Assembly (NCBI GenBank): GCA_036873755.1
Contig: JAVTVY010020580.1
Location: 16,128-80,127, forward strand
From: Hanleya hanleyi
Taxonomy: Eukaryota; Mollusca; Polyplacophora; Lepidopleurida; Hanleyidae
DNA: 64,000 nt
Direction: 5' to 3'
Under the pieces are notes generated by a model. The model was not told where the DNA came from. It saw only the letters and a list, made by a program, of their open reading frames with translations, and made no database searches. Position numbers and translations under genes: made by a program. Below, one piece after another: positions 62,501-64,000 of the stretch (position 1 is its first letter; each line of letters opens with the position of its first letter).

Positions 62501-62663
62501 TGACGTCACAGATGACGCGAACATCCCTCAAATGGGGATGTACACCATGAAAGCTACAAGATGACACCACCCACGAAACAATCGGACCAAGGATGGTCCC
62601 TCTCTACTCCAAATACCTTCCTGCACTTTCCTAAAATGCCTACTTTCGCTACTACTCGTACTG

Positions 62664-63015
62664 ATGACGTCACCGATGACGTCACAGATAACGGGAACAT
62701 CCCTCAATTGGGGCTGTACACCCAGAGAGCTACAAAATAACACCTCCCACGACCAAGGATGGTCCCTCTCTACCCCAAGCACACCTCCACGCACCCCCAA
62801 AATGGCCACTTTACTAACTACACCCAACTGCGCATGCGCAGGTTGACGCGACTTGCACTAAAAACACGCCAGTCTGACTCTACCCCACACAAGCTTCACT
62901 TTGACACCTCCCACGACCCATTTGGACCCATAGTGGCCCATCTCTACCCCAAACACATCCCCACATACCCCCAACATGCCTGCTTTCTATACTACAGCCA
63001 AACTGCGCATGCGCA
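62664..63015 (-). promoter_or_regulatory. CRE and NRF1-type sites (right arm)
   Basis: TGACGTCA pair in GATGACGTCACCGATGACGTCAC (about 62662-62684) and TGCGCATGCGCA at 62829 and 63004. Mirror of 57392-57770. Confidence 0.6.
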
Positions 63016-63099
63016 GAATATTGAAAACGGACGAACCATTAGCCCAGTCGGATGCTTCTCCACGAGAGCTTCAAAATAAGACCTCATACGACACCATAG

Positions 63100-63995
63100 G
63101 ATCATAAGGGGCTCACCTAGGCCCCAAAACGTCCACCCAGTATGGACCTATACACCCATAGCCAGTATGGGGCTATATGGATCTACCCAGGCCTCGCTGA
63201 ACTTTTTTCAAAAATTTCACCGTTTCGCTCCGGGACCCTTCACATTGTGTTCTAAATGACGAGACGTGAAAAACAAGACCAAACAACCCATATCACAATG
63301 AACGTGTGTGAATTTCCCAGGATGGACCTATACCCCCATAGCCAGTATGGAGCTATATGGACTATATGGTACTTTTCCAAAAATTTCACCGTTGCGCTCT
63401 GGGACCCTTCCCATCGTGTTCTAAATGACGAGACGTGAAAAACAAGACCAAACAACCCATATCACAATGAACGTGTGTGAATTTCCCAGGATGGACCTAT
63501 CCCTCCCATAGCCAGCCTATGGGACTATATGGGCTATATGGTACTTTTCCAAAAATTTCACCGTTTCGCTCCGGGACCCTTCCCATCGTGTTCTAAATGA
63601 CGATACGTGAAAAACAAGACCAAACAACCCATATCACAATGAACGTGTGTGAATTTTCCAGGATGGACCTATACCCCCCATAGCCAGCCTATAGGCCTAT
63701 ATACAGACCTCGGTGACTTTTTCTAAAAATTTCACCGCTTCGCTCCGGGACCCCTCCCATCGTGTTCTAAATGACGAGACGTGAAAAACAAGACCAAACA
63801 ACACATATCACAATGAACGTGTGTGAATTTTCCAGGATGGACCTATACCCCCCATAGCCAGCCTATAGGCCTATATACAGACCTCGGTGACTTTTTCCAA
63901 AAATTACACCGCTTCGCTCCGGGACCCCTCCCATCGTGTTTTTCTTGGCGAGACGAGAAAAACGAGACCCCACAACCCATAATAAAGCCCACGAA
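63100..63995 (+). repeat. About 178-bp tandem array (right arm)
   Basis: Five units mirroring 56396-57270, with CACCGCTTCGCTCCGGGACC and GTTCTAAATGACGAGACGTG in each. Unit order and variants match the other arm. Confidence 0.9.
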
Positions 63996-64000
63996 AAAAA

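Larger units (their letters stand above)
61091..64000 (+). repeat. Large palindrome, right arm (runs off the window)
   Basis: Inverted copy of 56408-59315 with a small number of substitutions and indels. Contains gene 61116-62011, poly(A) region, microsatellite, NRF1/CRE block and 178-bp array. Extends to the last base, so the true length is unknown. Confidence 0.92.

Overview
This window is eukaryotic repeat-rich DNA, most likely from a marine invertebrate. A deuterostome such as amphioxus is a guess; nothing here fixes the species. Evidence for a metazoan: Maverick/Polinton genes, a Ty3/gypsy element primed by tRNA-Leu, LINEs with endonuclease and RT, GT-AG introns, a metazoan histone-type 3' stem-loop, and a CARD domain. 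Almost nothing is single-copy host sequence.

Layout. 1-285 is a relic Polinton terminus. 290-17888 is bounded by 20-bp inverted repeats and holds two direct copies of a ~2.8-kb unit, each with the exons of a small spliced minus-strand gene. Copy A is split by a truncated LINE (435-11049), which is itself split by a near-complete Ty3/gypsy element (966-10156). 18296-18961 is a LINE endonuclease fragment. 18969-20260 is a ~154-bp tandem array whose units carry NRF1-type TGCGCATGCGCA sites.

20792-48418 is a Polinton/adintovirus-like element. Its core is ~17.5 kb; a 10.2-kb RNase-H-type LINE (37280-47456) sits in its right terminal inverted repeat (TIR), and a 4.26-kb TIR element (39281-43537) sits in that LINE. 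Plus strand: a frameshifted protein-primed DNA polymerase (21654-25542). Minus strand: protease, major capsid, core-like protein, penton, two small conserved Polinton proteins, packaging ATPase, a membrane protein, chromodomain integrase, PC4-like genes and a CARD-PC4-PC4 gene. Integrase, protease and several small virion genes are open; polymerase, major capsid, penton, ATPase and CARD-PC4 are broken, so this copy is a fossil. A plus-strand gene (34810-35190) looks like a histone transcription unit: CCAAT boxes, TATA, CATTCA cap and 3' stem-loop. Its N terminus resembles the histone H3 tail, with methionine at the lysine-9 position.

48419-54989 is flank with two oppositely oriented LINE 3' ends carrying minisatellites. 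54990-64000 holds a related Polinton-like terminus, ~153-bp and ~178-bp arrays, and a large palindrome (arms 56408-59315 and 61091-64000, running off the window). In and between the arms are three copies of a separate gene joining three C2H2 fingers to the N-terminal region of Polinton polymerase, plus a perfect 42-bp-arm hairpin that looks like two element ends joined head to head.

How it fits together: the Polinton termini carry a shared control block (two inverted DR1 sites, an octamer, an E-box, a CRE/ETS composite, then TATA with CATTCA ~30 bp downstream). This looks like a combined replication origin and promoter serving polymerase at one end and CARD-PC4 at the other.
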